This document shows, piece after piece, positions 9,417-16,524 of a stretch of 18,145 nt of DNA. Position numbers and translations under genes: made by a program. Positions within the stretch are counted from its first letter, which is position 1. Every line of letters begins with the position of its first letter. Source of the DNA: a bacterium (GTDB taxonomy: Bacteria > Patescibacteriota > Dojkabacteria > JAKAPS01 > JAJZLI01); the NCBI GenBank assembly GCA_021803645.1, contig JAJZLI010000014.1, forward strand, positions 1-18,145, read 5' to 3'. Under the pieces are notes generated by a model. It had not been told where the DNA came from and did no database searches. It saw only the letters and a list, made by a program, of their open reading frames with translations.

Positions 9417-9818
9417 TTAAAACAGTAATTTCAACCAACTTAATAAAGATGGTCTATTATGCACAACAGAAACCTGATTAGAGTTTCCATTTGAATTATT
9501 AACATTAACAAACGAGTCTCCTGAATTCGCAGGAAGGACAATTTCAGTAGAATTTTTACCTTTTACTAGATTGAGATCAGAACTAGAAACATTTTCTTTA
9601 TAATAATTACTATTATAGTATTGATATTCACTCTTTAATTTACTATTATTAGATTTCACCTGAGAAACTAAGGCATAGATTTTAGTAATTTCTTTTTTAA
9701 CAGAAACATAATGATTATATGTAGAGAAGAGGTTAAACAATAGAATAGCTAAAAAGAACAATGTTATAATTGTTATAAGGTAGTAACCCAAATTATCTTT
9801 TTCTTTATTTATAGCCAT
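9417..9818 (-). CDS. FtsB/DivIC-like septum formation protein
   Basis: A 133-residue single-pass membrane protein with the FtsB/DivIC layout: short cytoplasmic N-terminus, membrane helix at about 11-31, an alpha-helical coiled-coil stretch at about 33-66, then DLNLVKGKNSTEIVLPA (81-97), which resembles the conserved element after the coiled coil in this family (a leucine-valine-lysine turn followed by a short beta-strand ending in Pro). FtsB-type proteins bridge FtsL and FtsQ in the divisome, outside the membrane. The rest is Asn/Ser-rich and ends in a short amphipathic segment. ATG start without a Shine-Dalgarno sequence; a -10-like TATATT lies only 10 bases before it. The family is short and low in identity, so the assignment rests on architecture rather than a decisive motif. 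Confidence 0.65.
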   Translation of the reverse strand: MAINKEKDNLGYYLITIITLFFLAILLFNLFSTYNHYVSVKKEITKIYALVSQVKSNNSKLKSEYQYYNSNYYKENVSSSDLNLVKGKNSTEIVLPANSGDSFVNVNNSNGNSNQVSVVHNRPSLLSWLKLLF

Positions 9819-9826
9819 TAATTTAA

Positions 9827-9855
9827 TTAATATACTACAATATTTATATTGACAA
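9827..9855 (-). promoter_or_regulatory. possible promoter of the FtsB-like gene, overlapping the divergent recombinase promoter
   Basis: Minus strand TTGTCA (9855-9850) with TATTAA 17 bases on (9832-9827), or TATATT (9834-9829) with a 15-base spacer. The -35 lies on the same base pairs as the plus-strand TTGACA at 9849-9854. The -10 is within about 10 bases of the ATG, so the leader would be very short. Confidence 0.35.
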
Positions 9856-9877
9856 ATACAACTACAAATGATAGTAT
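9849..9877 (+). promoter_or_regulatory. promoter of the tyrosine recombinase gene
   Basis: Consensus TTGACA (9849-9854), a 17-base spacer, then TAGTAT (9872-9877) preceded by TGA, an extended -10 as in the rRNA promoter. Predicted start near 9884, about 24 bases before the ATG at 9908. Confidence 0.6.
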
Positions 9878-9907
9878 ATGTAAATATATAAATACATTAT
9901 AAGACAA

Positions 9908-10777
9908 ATGTTTATGAGGGAGATTGTAAATAAATTTACAGAAGAACTAAAGTCTTCGGGAAAATCAATACATACAATAATAGCCTATAAAAAAGACATT
10001 GAGCAATTATTGGAATATTTTTACCAAAATGGAATTAAAGATTTTAGTGAAGTAACTGAGGACAACTTAAGAGACTACTTTAAAAGTACAAGTCAAAACA
10101 ATTCTTTGTCAGTAAAAACGGTGTCAAGAAAATTAAATAGTGCAAGAACATTTTTTAAATATTTAGAGAATTCAAATATCATAAAAGAAAACCCGGCCAG
10201 TTCTATATCACACCCTAAAATAGAAACAAATAGCCCAAGAATATTATCTGAAATAGAATATAGGGCATTAAGAGATACTGCAAGGTCTGATGCAAGAACA
10301 TTCATTATTATTGAACTACTACTTCAAACAGGAATAAGGATAGGAGAACTATGTAGGATTAAGATGGAGGACATTCAGCTAGACTCTAAAAATCCAACAT
10401 TGAAAATAACCTCCTATGCATCAAATCCAGAAAGAGTAATACCTCTAAATCAATCTGCAGTTAAGGTATTACAACAATATTTAGAAATTAGACCAAAGAA
10501 TGCAAAAACAGAAGAGTTATTTATTACAAAAAATGGAAATCCCCTACTTGTTAGAAATGTGAGGTCAACAATAGACAATATGTTTAGGAAATCAGGGATA
10601 GAAAAGGCAAAAGTAAATGATTTAAGGAATACGTTTATAGCCCATCACCTATCTAAAGGAACAAATATATTTCAACTATCTAAAATCATAGGACATAAAA
10701 GAATATCTACAACAGAAAAATATATAGGGAAGATAAAGATGGGTACAGAGAAACTAATACCACTTGCAGAGTTATAA
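9908..10777 (+). CDS. XerC/XerD-like tyrosine recombinase with altered catalytic set
   Basis: Site-specific recombinase of the phage-integrase/Xer fold, 289 residues, close to XerC/D length. An N-terminal SAM-like DNA-binding domain (about 4-92) precedes the catalytic domain. Retained: R144 in TGIRIGEL, R240 in NDLRN, H263 in IIGHKR and the nucleophile Y272 in TTEKY. Changed: the box II histidine of HxxR is N237, and the beta-hairpin lysine (GKGNKER in XerD) is replaced in YASNPER (about 170-176). It is the only plus-strand gene, divergent from the FtsB-like gene, with its own promoter. It could resolve chromosome dimers or be a family particular to this lineage; no attachment site or other mobile genes are seen. 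ATG 9908 is used; a second ATG at 9914 is equally possible, and neither has a Shine-Dalgarno sequence. 21 of its 33 Ile codons are AUA. Confidence 0.88.
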   Translation: MFMREIVNKFTEELKSSGKSIHTIIAYKKDIEQLLEYFYQNGIKDFSEVTEDNLRDYFKSTSQNNSLSVKTVSRKLNSARTFFKYLENSNIIKENPASSISHPKIETNSPRILSEIEYRALRDTARSDARTFIIIELLLQTGIRIGELCRIKMEDIQLDSKNPTLKITSYASNPERVIPLNQSAVKVLQQYLEIRPKNAKTEELFITKNGNPLLVRNVRSTIDNMFRKSGIEKAKVNDLRNTFIAHHLSKGTNIFQLSKIIGHKRISTTEKYIGKIKMGTEKLIPLAEL

Positions 10778-10998
10778 TTTCCACCAAATTAAACCTTATT
10801 ACCACATTTAAATTCAAGAAACTCTTACATTTTCAGATACGTGAGCACTAATTAGTTGGGGTATTAATGGATAGCCACAACTTAATATAAATTAATTCTA
10901 AAAAACATTCTTAGATACTAAAACATCCTAGTAAATTTAGTTAATGAACATTATCTATTTGCTATGACATTTTAGTACAACAAACAAAGGGAATTCAC
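10778..10998. other. intergenic AT-rich stretch, no gene recognised
   Basis: Between the recombinase and tRNA-Ile(UAU), whose 3' ends converge here. I see no ORF of merit, no convincing hairpin terminator, and no dif-like 11-6-11 palindrome for the adjacent recombinase. The only symmetrical element is the 10-bp palindrome ACTAATTAGT at 10847-10856. Confidence 0.5.
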
Positions 10999-11072
10999 TG
11001 GGCACAGATGGACTCGAACCATCGACCTCCGCTTTATAAGAACGATGCTCTAACCAGCTGAGCTATGTGCCC
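10999..11072 (-). tRNA. tRNA-Ile (UAU)
   Basis: Folds as a 74-nt cloverleaf without encoded CCA. Acceptor GGGCACA/TGTGCCC is perfectly paired; D arm GCTC/GAGC; anticodon stem TCGTT/AGCGG with two G-U pairs; loop CTTATAA gives anticodon UAU, which reads the Ile codon AUA; T arm GATGG/CCATC with loop TTCGAGT; discriminator A. Most bacteria read AUA with a CAU-anticodon tRNA modified to lysidine by TilS, so a UAU anticodon is uncommon. It has its own promoter and lies 62 bases after the stop codon of the VirD4/VirB4-like gene. Confidence 0.95.
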
Positions 11073-11082
11073 TTAACAATTA

Positions 11083-11111
11083 ATTATACAATAGATGCCT
11101 GATGTTATCAC
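11083..11111 (-). promoter_or_regulatory. promoter of tRNA-Ile(UAU)
   Basis: Perfect -10 TATAAT (11088-11083), 17 bases after GTGATA (11111-11106, four of six matches to the -35 consensus). The -10 ends 10 bases before the tRNA 5' end. Confidence 0.6.
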
Positions 11112-11134
11112 ACCAGTATAAACCAAATCAATAT

Positions 11135-13564
11135 TTACTTCTGTGCTAGTATATCACCATACTGAGCAGGCCTTGCTGTATTTTTTATCTCTCCCCTAGC
11201 CTTTATTTCTGCCTCAACATCATTCACATCCTTTCCATACTTAAGCCTTGAAAGTCTTATAATCGCATTACATACATCGGAATCCGATGGCATATCTGTC
11301 ATTACTGTCTGCATTGAAAAAGGTTGTTGAACCTCTCCTTTAGATATTGTTTTAACATAGGTGTTTCTATTCTCAAGATTAATCAAATCCTTTTGATTGA
11401 ATACAGGTTCAAATTCCTTCTCTAAGAATTCTGCATCAGATACACCAACTTTAAAACTTATCAAAGTACCAACGTTTCCAAAAACAGCATTTTTTACCTC
11501 TTCCGTCATTTGAGCAATATACTGGTTAGCAACTGTCAAGTTCAATTTGTACTTTCGAGCTTCAGATAAAATTTGTGCAAAATCCTCTGTTGCAAAATTT
11601 TGAAATTCATCAACATAAAGATAAAAATCTTTACGCTGGGATTCTGGAATATTAGATCTAGACATTGCAGCTGATAATATCTTTGGTACTAACAGTAACC
11701 CAAGAAATTGAGAATTTTCTTCTCCAATTTGCCCCTTGTCAAGATCTACAATTAAAATTTTCTGATTATCCATAACATCTCTCATACTAAAAGAAGATTT
11801 ACTTTGCCCAAGAATATTCCTCATTAATTGGTTAATTACAAATCTATCAAATTTAGACGCAAAGTAACCCAAGGTTTCTGATTTATGATAATCAGTAGTT
11901 TGAGCAATCTCTTCTGTCCAATATTTTTTTACCATATCATCTTTAATATATGGCAACATTTCATCAATAAAACCTTTATCTAAAAGCACTAATCTTAAAA
12001 CTTCAATAAGTGTATTGCCCGGCTTAGACATTGCAGTTAACATACAATTCCTTACTGCCCTCTCCAACCTAGGACCAGTAATACCCTGTTTATTAGGGTC
12101 AAACATTTTCTCAAGCATGTGGTAAAAAGAATTTACAATTAAATGTTTATCCTGTTCTGAATAATATTCCATTATATTAAGACCCAAAGGCCTTTCAAAA
12201 TCAGCTGCATTAAAATAAATAACGTCTTCAGCTCTAGATGCAGGAATCCTTTCTAATACATTTTTTGCTGATTGTCCATGAGGATCAAGAAAAGCAACGC
12301 CTTTTCCTTCCTTAATATCTTGTAAAACCAAAGACTCCAATAATGTAGATTTACCTGTACCTGTCCTTCCTACTATATACATATGTCTCCTTCGATCATC
12401 ATCAGCAATATATACGGGTCTAACATTTCCTCTATATATACCATTACCAAGGAAAAGCCCCTCAAAAGGTACTCCACTTGGAACTGGAGCTTTCTTAGCC
12501 ATTAACCATTTTATATGAGGAGTTTGGACATTCTTATTAGGAAAGTGGTACAAACTGGCAAGTTCCATAGTGTTTAATATCAATGCTTTTCCAAACATCC
12601 AATCAAATAAATCTGGAGAATCTAAAAGAAAACCTGTTGCAAAATCTTTTTTTTGAAAAGATTTCAAATTTATTTTTTTTAATTTATTAAGGTATGGATC
12701 ATTAAATTGGGAAAAACTTTGCACCATATTATCTAATATTGATTTTGCTCTTCCTTTCTCCCCACTAACAACTACAAGTCTAATAGAAGCATAAAATCCA
12801 ATTTTTTGAGTTTTCTCTTCAATTTTTTTGTTAATATATTCCTTCGTACTACTTATAGACTTCGGAGCTTCATCCTTTTTGGGAGAAGATGGTTTAGTAA
12901 AATTATTAGCTTTTTTAACCCAAACATCAGAAGCAGGAGATAAAACAATCTGAAAGGCAGCATATTCATTAGCGTTTAATCTGCTTACTACACTCGTAAT
13001 ATTCGACAGTGTATCTACTTTCATCTCTTCAGAATAAACTTTAATTGGGAAATAGGATTTCTTTGAAAAACCAAGTTTAGCAAATTCTACATACCCTGGA
13101 TTCTTAAAAATGTCAGTTTTTTCTGTACGTAAAACTTCTGCAACAGGATATGCTGCATGAATCTGCTTTTCTACAAGGTCAGCAAAGTCTTCATTACATG
13201 TCACATAAAAACCTATTACTTCTGCAGTGGCCATAATTTCAATGGAAAAAAATTGGAAGTTCCCCATTAGTTTTTCCATAAATGAGCCACCATTAATACC
13301 AGACAAACTTGAAAACATTTGCTCTGCGGCTGAAATTTCAATTTCATTATCCATAGGTATAGTAACCTCAAAAGTTACAGAGTTCTTTTTATTCTTTATA
13401 AAATTGGAAATTTTAATTTCTCTAAACACAAAGAATAAAACTACACTCACAACTATAAAAACAAACGCAAGTACTGAAAGAATAATACCCAGGTCAATAA
13501 AAACAGTCCCTAAAACAGAAAAATTTAAATTTATATTTGATAGATTAATAGGATGTAAGTACAT
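11135..13564 (-). CDS. membrane-anchored VirD4/VirB4-like (TraD/HerA-type) ATPase
   Basis: An 809-residue protein with an N-terminal membrane helix (about 15-47), a long middle region without recognised motif, and a RecA-like motor domain: Walker A GRTGTGKST (399-407), LDPHGQ (426-431), a hydrophobic strand IVDLDKGQ (605-612) and Walker B FYLYVDEFQNF (647-657), followed by a sensor-like VANQY (678-682). The VDEFQNF/ANQY pair is typical of TraD/VirD4 coupling proteins and related VirB4/HerA ATPases, which pump DNA or protein. No relaxase, pilin or other type IV secretion component lies nearby, so a role in DNA handling or transport across the single membrane is inference. ATG start with TATAAT only 7 bases upstream and no Shine-Dalgarno sequence, so the mRNA may be leaderless. 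Confidence 0.9.
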   Translation of the reverse strand: MYLHPINLSNINLNFSVLGTVFIDLGIILSVLAFVFIVVSVVLFFVFREIKISNFIKNKKNSVTFEVTIPMDNEIEISAAEQMFSSLSGINGGSFMEKLMGNFQFFSIEIMATAEVIGFYVTCNEDFADLVEKQIHAAYPVAEVLRTEKTDIFKNPGYVEFAKLGFSKKSYFPIKVYSEEMKVDTLSNITSVVSRLNANEYAAFQIVLSPASDVWVKKANNFTKPSSPKKDEAPKSISSTKEYINKKIEEKTQKIGFYASIRLVVVSGEKGRAKSILDNMVQSFSQFNDPYLNKLKKINLKSFQKKDFATGFLLDSPDLFDWMFGKALILNTMELASLYHFPNKNVQTPHIKWLMAKKAPVPSGVPFEGLFLGNGIYRGNVRPVYIADDDRRRHMYIVGRTGTGKSTLLESLVLQDIKEGKGVAFLDPHGQSAKNVLERIPASRAEDVIYFNAADFERPLGLNIMEYYSEQDKHLIVNSFYHMLEKMFDPNKQGITGPRLERAVRNCMLTAMSKPGNTLIEVLRLVLLDKGFIDEMLPYIKDDMVKKYWTEEIAQTTDYHKSETLGYFASKFDRFVINQLMRNILGQSKSSFSMRDVMDNQKILIVDLDKGQIGEENSQFLGLLLVPKILSAAMSRSNIPESQRKDFYLYVDEFQNFATEDFAQILSEARKYKLNLTVANQYIAQMTEEVKNAVFGNVGTLISFKVGVSDAEFLEKEFEPVFNQKDLINLENRNTYVKTISKGEVQQPFSMQTVMTDMPSDSDVCNAIIRLSRLKYGKDVNDVEAEIKARGEIKNTARPAQYGDILAQK

Positions 13565-13571
13565 GAAATAA

Positions 13572-13577
13572 ATTATA
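13572..13577 (-). promoter_or_regulatory. -10 box placed for leaderless transcription of the VirD4/VirB4-like gene
   Basis: TATAAT (13577-13572) is followed by 7 bases and then the ATG at 13564, so the expected transcription start coincides with the start codon. No good -35 is seen at the right distance. Confidence 0.45.
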
Positions 13578-13597
13578 CTCTAATTTTCTAATAAATA

Positions 13598-13858
13598 TTA
13601 GGCTGCTAACAATTTTTTTGCCAACTCACTCCAATACCCAGTAGTATTTGGATATGGAGTTTCTGCTGGTTTATAAAAACTACCATCAAAAGGAACTGTA
13701 CTCTTAGGATTACTTACTACATCTGGATTATTGTTGGGCATGGGATGAACATTATTACTAATAGGAGCATTTGGTCCTTCATACAGAGAAGTACTACTAA
13801 CCCCTCCTGGAGAAACCTCATTACCTCCATATATTGAATTTGTTAATGTCTCAGACAT
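13598..13858 (-). CDS. small Asn/Pro/Ser-rich protein, unknown function
   Basis: I do not recognise this 86-residue protein. Residues 1-70 are rich in Asn, Pro, Ser and Gly with no predicted secondary structure, and the last 15 (GYWSELAKKLLAA) look like a short amphipathic helix. There is no signal peptide, membrane segment or cysteine. Support for a real gene: an ATG directly behind a very good promoter, and a position filling the gap between smpB and the ATPase gene, whose ATG lies 34 bases after its stop codon. A disordered protein with a terminal helix could be a partner or substrate of the adjacent ATPase, but that is a guess from position only. Confidence 0.6.
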   Translation of the reverse strand: MSETLTNSIYGGNEVSPGGVSSTSLYEGPNAPISNNVHPMPNNNPDVVSNPKSTVPFDGSFYKPAETPYPNTTGYWSELAKKLLAA

Positions 13859-13869
13859 AAGTAATGCAT

Positions 13870-13898
13870 ATTATAGGACAAAAGCGGGTATTATGCAA
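13870..13898 (-). promoter_or_regulatory. promoter of the 86-residue ORF, near-leaderless
   Basis: TTGCAT (13898-13893), exactly 17 bases, then perfect TATAAT (13875-13870). The predicted start at about 13862 leaves a 4-base leader before ATG 13858. The best-matching protein-gene promoter in the window, and it likely also drives the ATPase gene. Confidence 0.7.
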
Positions 13899-13909
13899 AT
13901 AACCCATAT

Positions 13910-14371
13910 TTAAATTTTACCTTTATTACGCCTATTTATTTCATATTCCATTTCTTTGTTAGCAGTTAATCTTTTTTCTTTATCTCTCTTGTCATACTTT
14001 TTTAAACCTTTTACAATAGCAATTTCAACTTTAATTTTATTTTTTAGCAAGAAAATCTTAGTTGGAACTATAGTTAAACCCTCTGCTTTACTCGCCTTAT
14101 ATAATTCTCTTATTTCATATTTATTTAGTAAAAGCCGTCTTTTACGATTTGGATTGTAACGAAAACTCTTGTCCATCCCCATTATTGGAGGAATATACAT
14201 ATGTACAATAGAAACCTCATTTTCAGTTACAGACACAAAACTATCAACAATGCTGACATTGGAATTCTTTATAGATTTAACTTCATACCCAAAAAGTACA
14301 ATACCCGCTACATACTTCTCTTTTATAGAATAATCATGAGATATTTTCTTGTTATAAGAAAAAACCTTCAT
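13910..14371 (-). CDS. smpB: SsrA-binding protein SmpB
   Basis: Binds tmRNA and delivers it to stalled ribosomes for trans-translation. The 153 residues match SmpB throughout: KYVAGIVLFGYEVKSIKNSN (19-38) is the family beta-barrel signature, followed by NPNRKRRLLLNKYEI (73-87), EGLTIVPTKIFL (97-108), IKVEIAIVKGLKKYDKR (112-128) and a basic C-terminal tail that normally becomes helical in the decoding channel. The ATG overlaps the TGA of the upstream propeller ORF by four bases (ATGA), implying translational coupling. No tmRNA gene was recognised in the window. Confidence 0.96.
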   Translation of the reverse strand: MKVFSYNKKISHDYSIKEKYVAGIVLFGYEVKSIKNSNVSIVDSFVSVTENEVSIVHMYIPPIMGMDKSFRYNPNRKRRLLLNKYEIRELYKASKAEGLTIVPTKIFLLKNKIKVEIAIVKGLKKYDKRDKEKRLTANKEMEYEINRRNKGKI

Positions 14372-15441
14372 AAACTTACCCTTATAATTTTAGTACCAGA
14401 AACAAGATATAAAGTATTTCCATTTGACGATATATCCATATATGTTATATGAGAAAAAATTTTACTATCACTTCCAAAATATACATACTGTTTTACAAAC
14501 TTATAATCAATTGTATTCGTAGCATTAATTGCAGGTTTCTGTAGAACTACAACCCGCTCATGGGAAGGATCAACAACAAAAAGGTCATTAGTATACATAT
14601 TATCATATATATATGATACTTCTCCTAAAGGGTATTCCATAGCCTCTTGGTTAGTGATATTAAATGGAGTCAATTGGTTTGCATAAAACCTTTCTATGCT
14701 ACCTGAAGAATCTACCACAAAAATATTTCCATCAACTGCAAAAGATTTTGATCCTTTTAAAACAGGAGAAGTGAAATCTTTAGAAACCCTATATCCATTA
14801 CTTTGGTTTGCTATATACATAGTTCCTGAAGAAGGATCAAGCATGTAAATGTTACCAAGGAAAGATTTAATATATTTTACAGAAGCAATAGGGTTTGTTA
14901 GGTTTTGTAGGCTACCAGAGGAGCTAACTTTATAAAGACCATTATTTACATCATACAAAAACATTGAAGAGTCTGTAACAGAATAGGTTATATATTGAGG
15001 AATTGAAATTCCACTTTTAAGAGATTCAAATATAGAAGGATTAGAAGGACTTGAATTCGATAATGAAAACACATATTGAGAAGATGGAGAAGTTATATAT
15101 ATATTTCCTCCTAAATCAAGAATAGAAGAAATGTTTGACCCAGGATAAAATATTGAAATATCAGATAGTATCTGAACATTACTCATAGGAGTAATATCGT
15201 TTATTGTATAATAAACATTATTTATCTGTCTTCTTAAATTTTCTATTTCAGAATTATTAATATTTAGTGACAATGCCTCTGAAATAAGAGATTCATCCTT
15301 GTTTATAATAGAATCTTTTTCCGATATTGAATTTACAATATTTAATTTCGATAAATCTGAAGATAATTGTGATTGTATACTCTGGAATTTTAATTTTTCT
15401 AAATTTATATTATTTTTTTTAATAAAATGAGCTCTACTTAA
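14368..15441 (-). CDS. C-terminal half of a split membrane protein: coiled coil plus beta-propeller
   Basis: The open frame runs from a stop at 15499-15501 to TGA at 14368 but has no ATG, GTG or TTG before TTG 15273. Starting at TTG gives 301 residues, mostly a beta-propeller with repeated blade elements such as GGNIYIT, GNIYMLDPSSG, GNIFVVDSSG and NDLFVVDPS, as in NHL-like extracellular propellers. Upstream of the TTG, 56 in-frame sense codons (15274-15441) encode a polar, helix-prone stretch (for example IKKNNINLEKLKFQSIQSQL) that continues smoothly into ENLRRQINNVYY, a coiled coil. I therefore read this as the C-terminal half of the protein whose N-terminal half ends at 15438, entered by a -1 shift at the T10 run. 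Overlaps smpB by ATGA. Function unknown; the propeller is probably outside the membrane and binds protein or glycan. Confidence 0.75.
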   Translation of the reverse strand, partial: LSRAHFIKKNNINLEKLKFQSIQSQLSSDLSKLNIVNSISEKDSIINKDESLISEALSLNINNSEIENLRRQINNVYYTINDITPMSNVQILSDISIFYPGSNISSILDLGGNIYITSPSSQYVFSLSNSSPSNPSIFESLKSGISIPQYITYSVTDSSMFLYDVNNGLYKVSSSGSLQNLTNPIASVKYIKSFLGNIYMLDPSSGTMYIANQSNGYRVSKDFTSPVLKGSKSFAVDGNIFVVDSSGSIERFYANQLTPFNITNQEAMEYPLGEVSYIYDNMYTNDLFVVDPSHERVVVLQKPAINATNTIDYKFVKQYVYFGSDSKIFSHITYMDISSNGNTLYLVSGTKIIRVSL

Positions 15442-15450
15442 AAAAAAAAT
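15438..15450 (-). other. homopolymer frameshift site (T10 on coding strand)
   Basis: A run of ten T on the coding strand (15449-15440) is followed at once by AA, giving TAA in the upstream frame. Re-reading one base, or one extra T, gives TTT TTA AGT, the frame of the coiled-coil/propeller ORF. The two frames are both open only between 15438 and 15498, and this is the only slippery run there. Confidence 0.7.
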
Positions 15451-16514
15451 ATTATTATAAGTACAAAGACAATAATGCCTAAAACAGTATATTTTTCTTT
15501 ACGAAAAATATTGAAATCTTTAGCAATATTATTTTTATACTCCCTAGATTTATTTTTATTAGAAATATACATGATTGTATTATATACAAGACTAATAAAA
15601 GAATACAAAACAACAAAAATAGATTTTAAGATTGCCTTCCAATTAACCCTCTTAACATAGTTCCAAAAAGAATACATAACATTGGAAGACCCTTTATGAA
15701 CTCCAGATACTACCTTTTTAGAAAAATCACTAAACTTATTACCGAAATCAAACTCCTTAATTTTATCGGCTATAATATTATTTTGTATTAAATTATCATT
15801 TATATTCCCAGAATAATCTTCTTTATTAAATGATTCTGATTTTAAAACAGTATCCTCTACTTCTTTATTTGTGTCAAAAACATCTAAAATAATAAAACTT
15901 ACATCTCCTCTTTTTGATCCAACCTCTAACTTTCCTAACTGCTTTTGATCCAAATTCAGAATACTTTTCCACCTAGATTCATCTATATACAACGAACAAT
16001 GTGGAGTCGCTAAGATGAAACTATCATTAGCCTTTAAAAAACCACTTGCTGTAGCAACAATATTATTACCTGATGTAAGTAGATGATCAGAGAGATTCAT
16101 TAACTTTCCATCCCTAAAAAGCAAAATCAAAGAGGTTCCAATTCTTGCCATATAACCGACATCACCCCATACAATAAAACAGGTAACATTAAAATCAATG
16201 TCTCCTTCAACATTTGCCTCAATTATTGATTTCTGCAAGTTATTATAAGCAAAGTTAAGAGAAGAATCTAATACATTTAGAACACTAGAAACGGTATTAG
16301 TAAAGTACGTAGATTCTAAATCATCTAAAAATGAGTCTAAATATTTATTAGAATCAAAACCTTGTGGACCAGAAACATCAACTGCAGAGAAAAGTTTTCC
16401 TCTAAACTCTATTAAACTCTCATCTTGGGGTAGATGTAAATAAACATGAGAAAAGACATTCTTATCTATATTCTTGTCTATATAACTTTTTGGATGTATA
16501 TCTAGCCTACCCAT
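15438..16514 (-). CDS. N-terminal half of a split membrane protein: degenerate PP2C-like domain plus membrane helix
   Basis: 358 residues. The first 215 or so resemble the PP2C (PPM) phosphatase fold: LFSAVDVSG at the place of the metal-binding DGMGG strand, GDVGYMARIGTSLILLFRDG (117-136) like the GDSRAY..RDG strands, DSFILATPH in place of the DGL(T/W) strand, and RGDVSFIILDV like the final DN(I/V)T strand. Several metal-binding aspartates (in the GDS and SDGL positions) are not conserved, so catalysis is doubtful. Two hydrophobic segments follow, at about 297-317 and 342-358; the ORF stops inside or at the end of the second. With the -1 shift at T10 the protein continues into a coiled coil and propeller, 715 residues in all, placing the PP2C-like domain in the cytoplasm and the propeller outside. 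ATG 16514. Confidence 0.7.
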   Translation of the reverse strand: MGRLDIHPKSYIDKNIDKNVFSHVYLHLPQDESLIEFRGKLFSAVDVSGPQGFDSNKYLDSFLDDLESTYFTNTVSSVLNVLDSSLNFAYNNLQKSIIEANVEGDIDFNVTCFIVWGDVGYMARIGTSLILLFRDGKLMNLSDHLLTSGNNIVATASGFLKANDSFILATPHCSLYIDESRWKSILNLDQKQLGKLEVGSKRGDVSFIILDVFDTNKEVEDTVLKSESFNKEDYSGNINDNLIQNNIIADKIKEFDFGNKFSDFSKKVVSGVHKGSSNVMYSFWNYVKRVNWKAILKSIFVVLYSFISLVYNTIMYISNKNKSREYKNNIAKDFNIFRKEKYTVLGIIVFVLIIIFFF

Positions 16515-16524
16515 AGATTAAATT

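Noticed and set aside
9908..11072. Integrated mobile element at the tRNA-Ile gene
   Set aside because: A recombinase lies next to a tRNA, but I find no duplicated tRNA 3' end (attL/attR), no cargo genes and no change in base composition.
13227..13571. Plus-strand ORF of 114 codons
   Set aside because: It is antisense to the N-terminus of the VirD4/VirB4-like gene, with no promoter or family match; it is a shadow of that gene.
13886..13905. Terminator hairpin after smpB (GGGT...ACCC)
   Set aside because: Only four paired bases with a mismatch next to them and no T tract; it overlaps the -35 of the next promoter.
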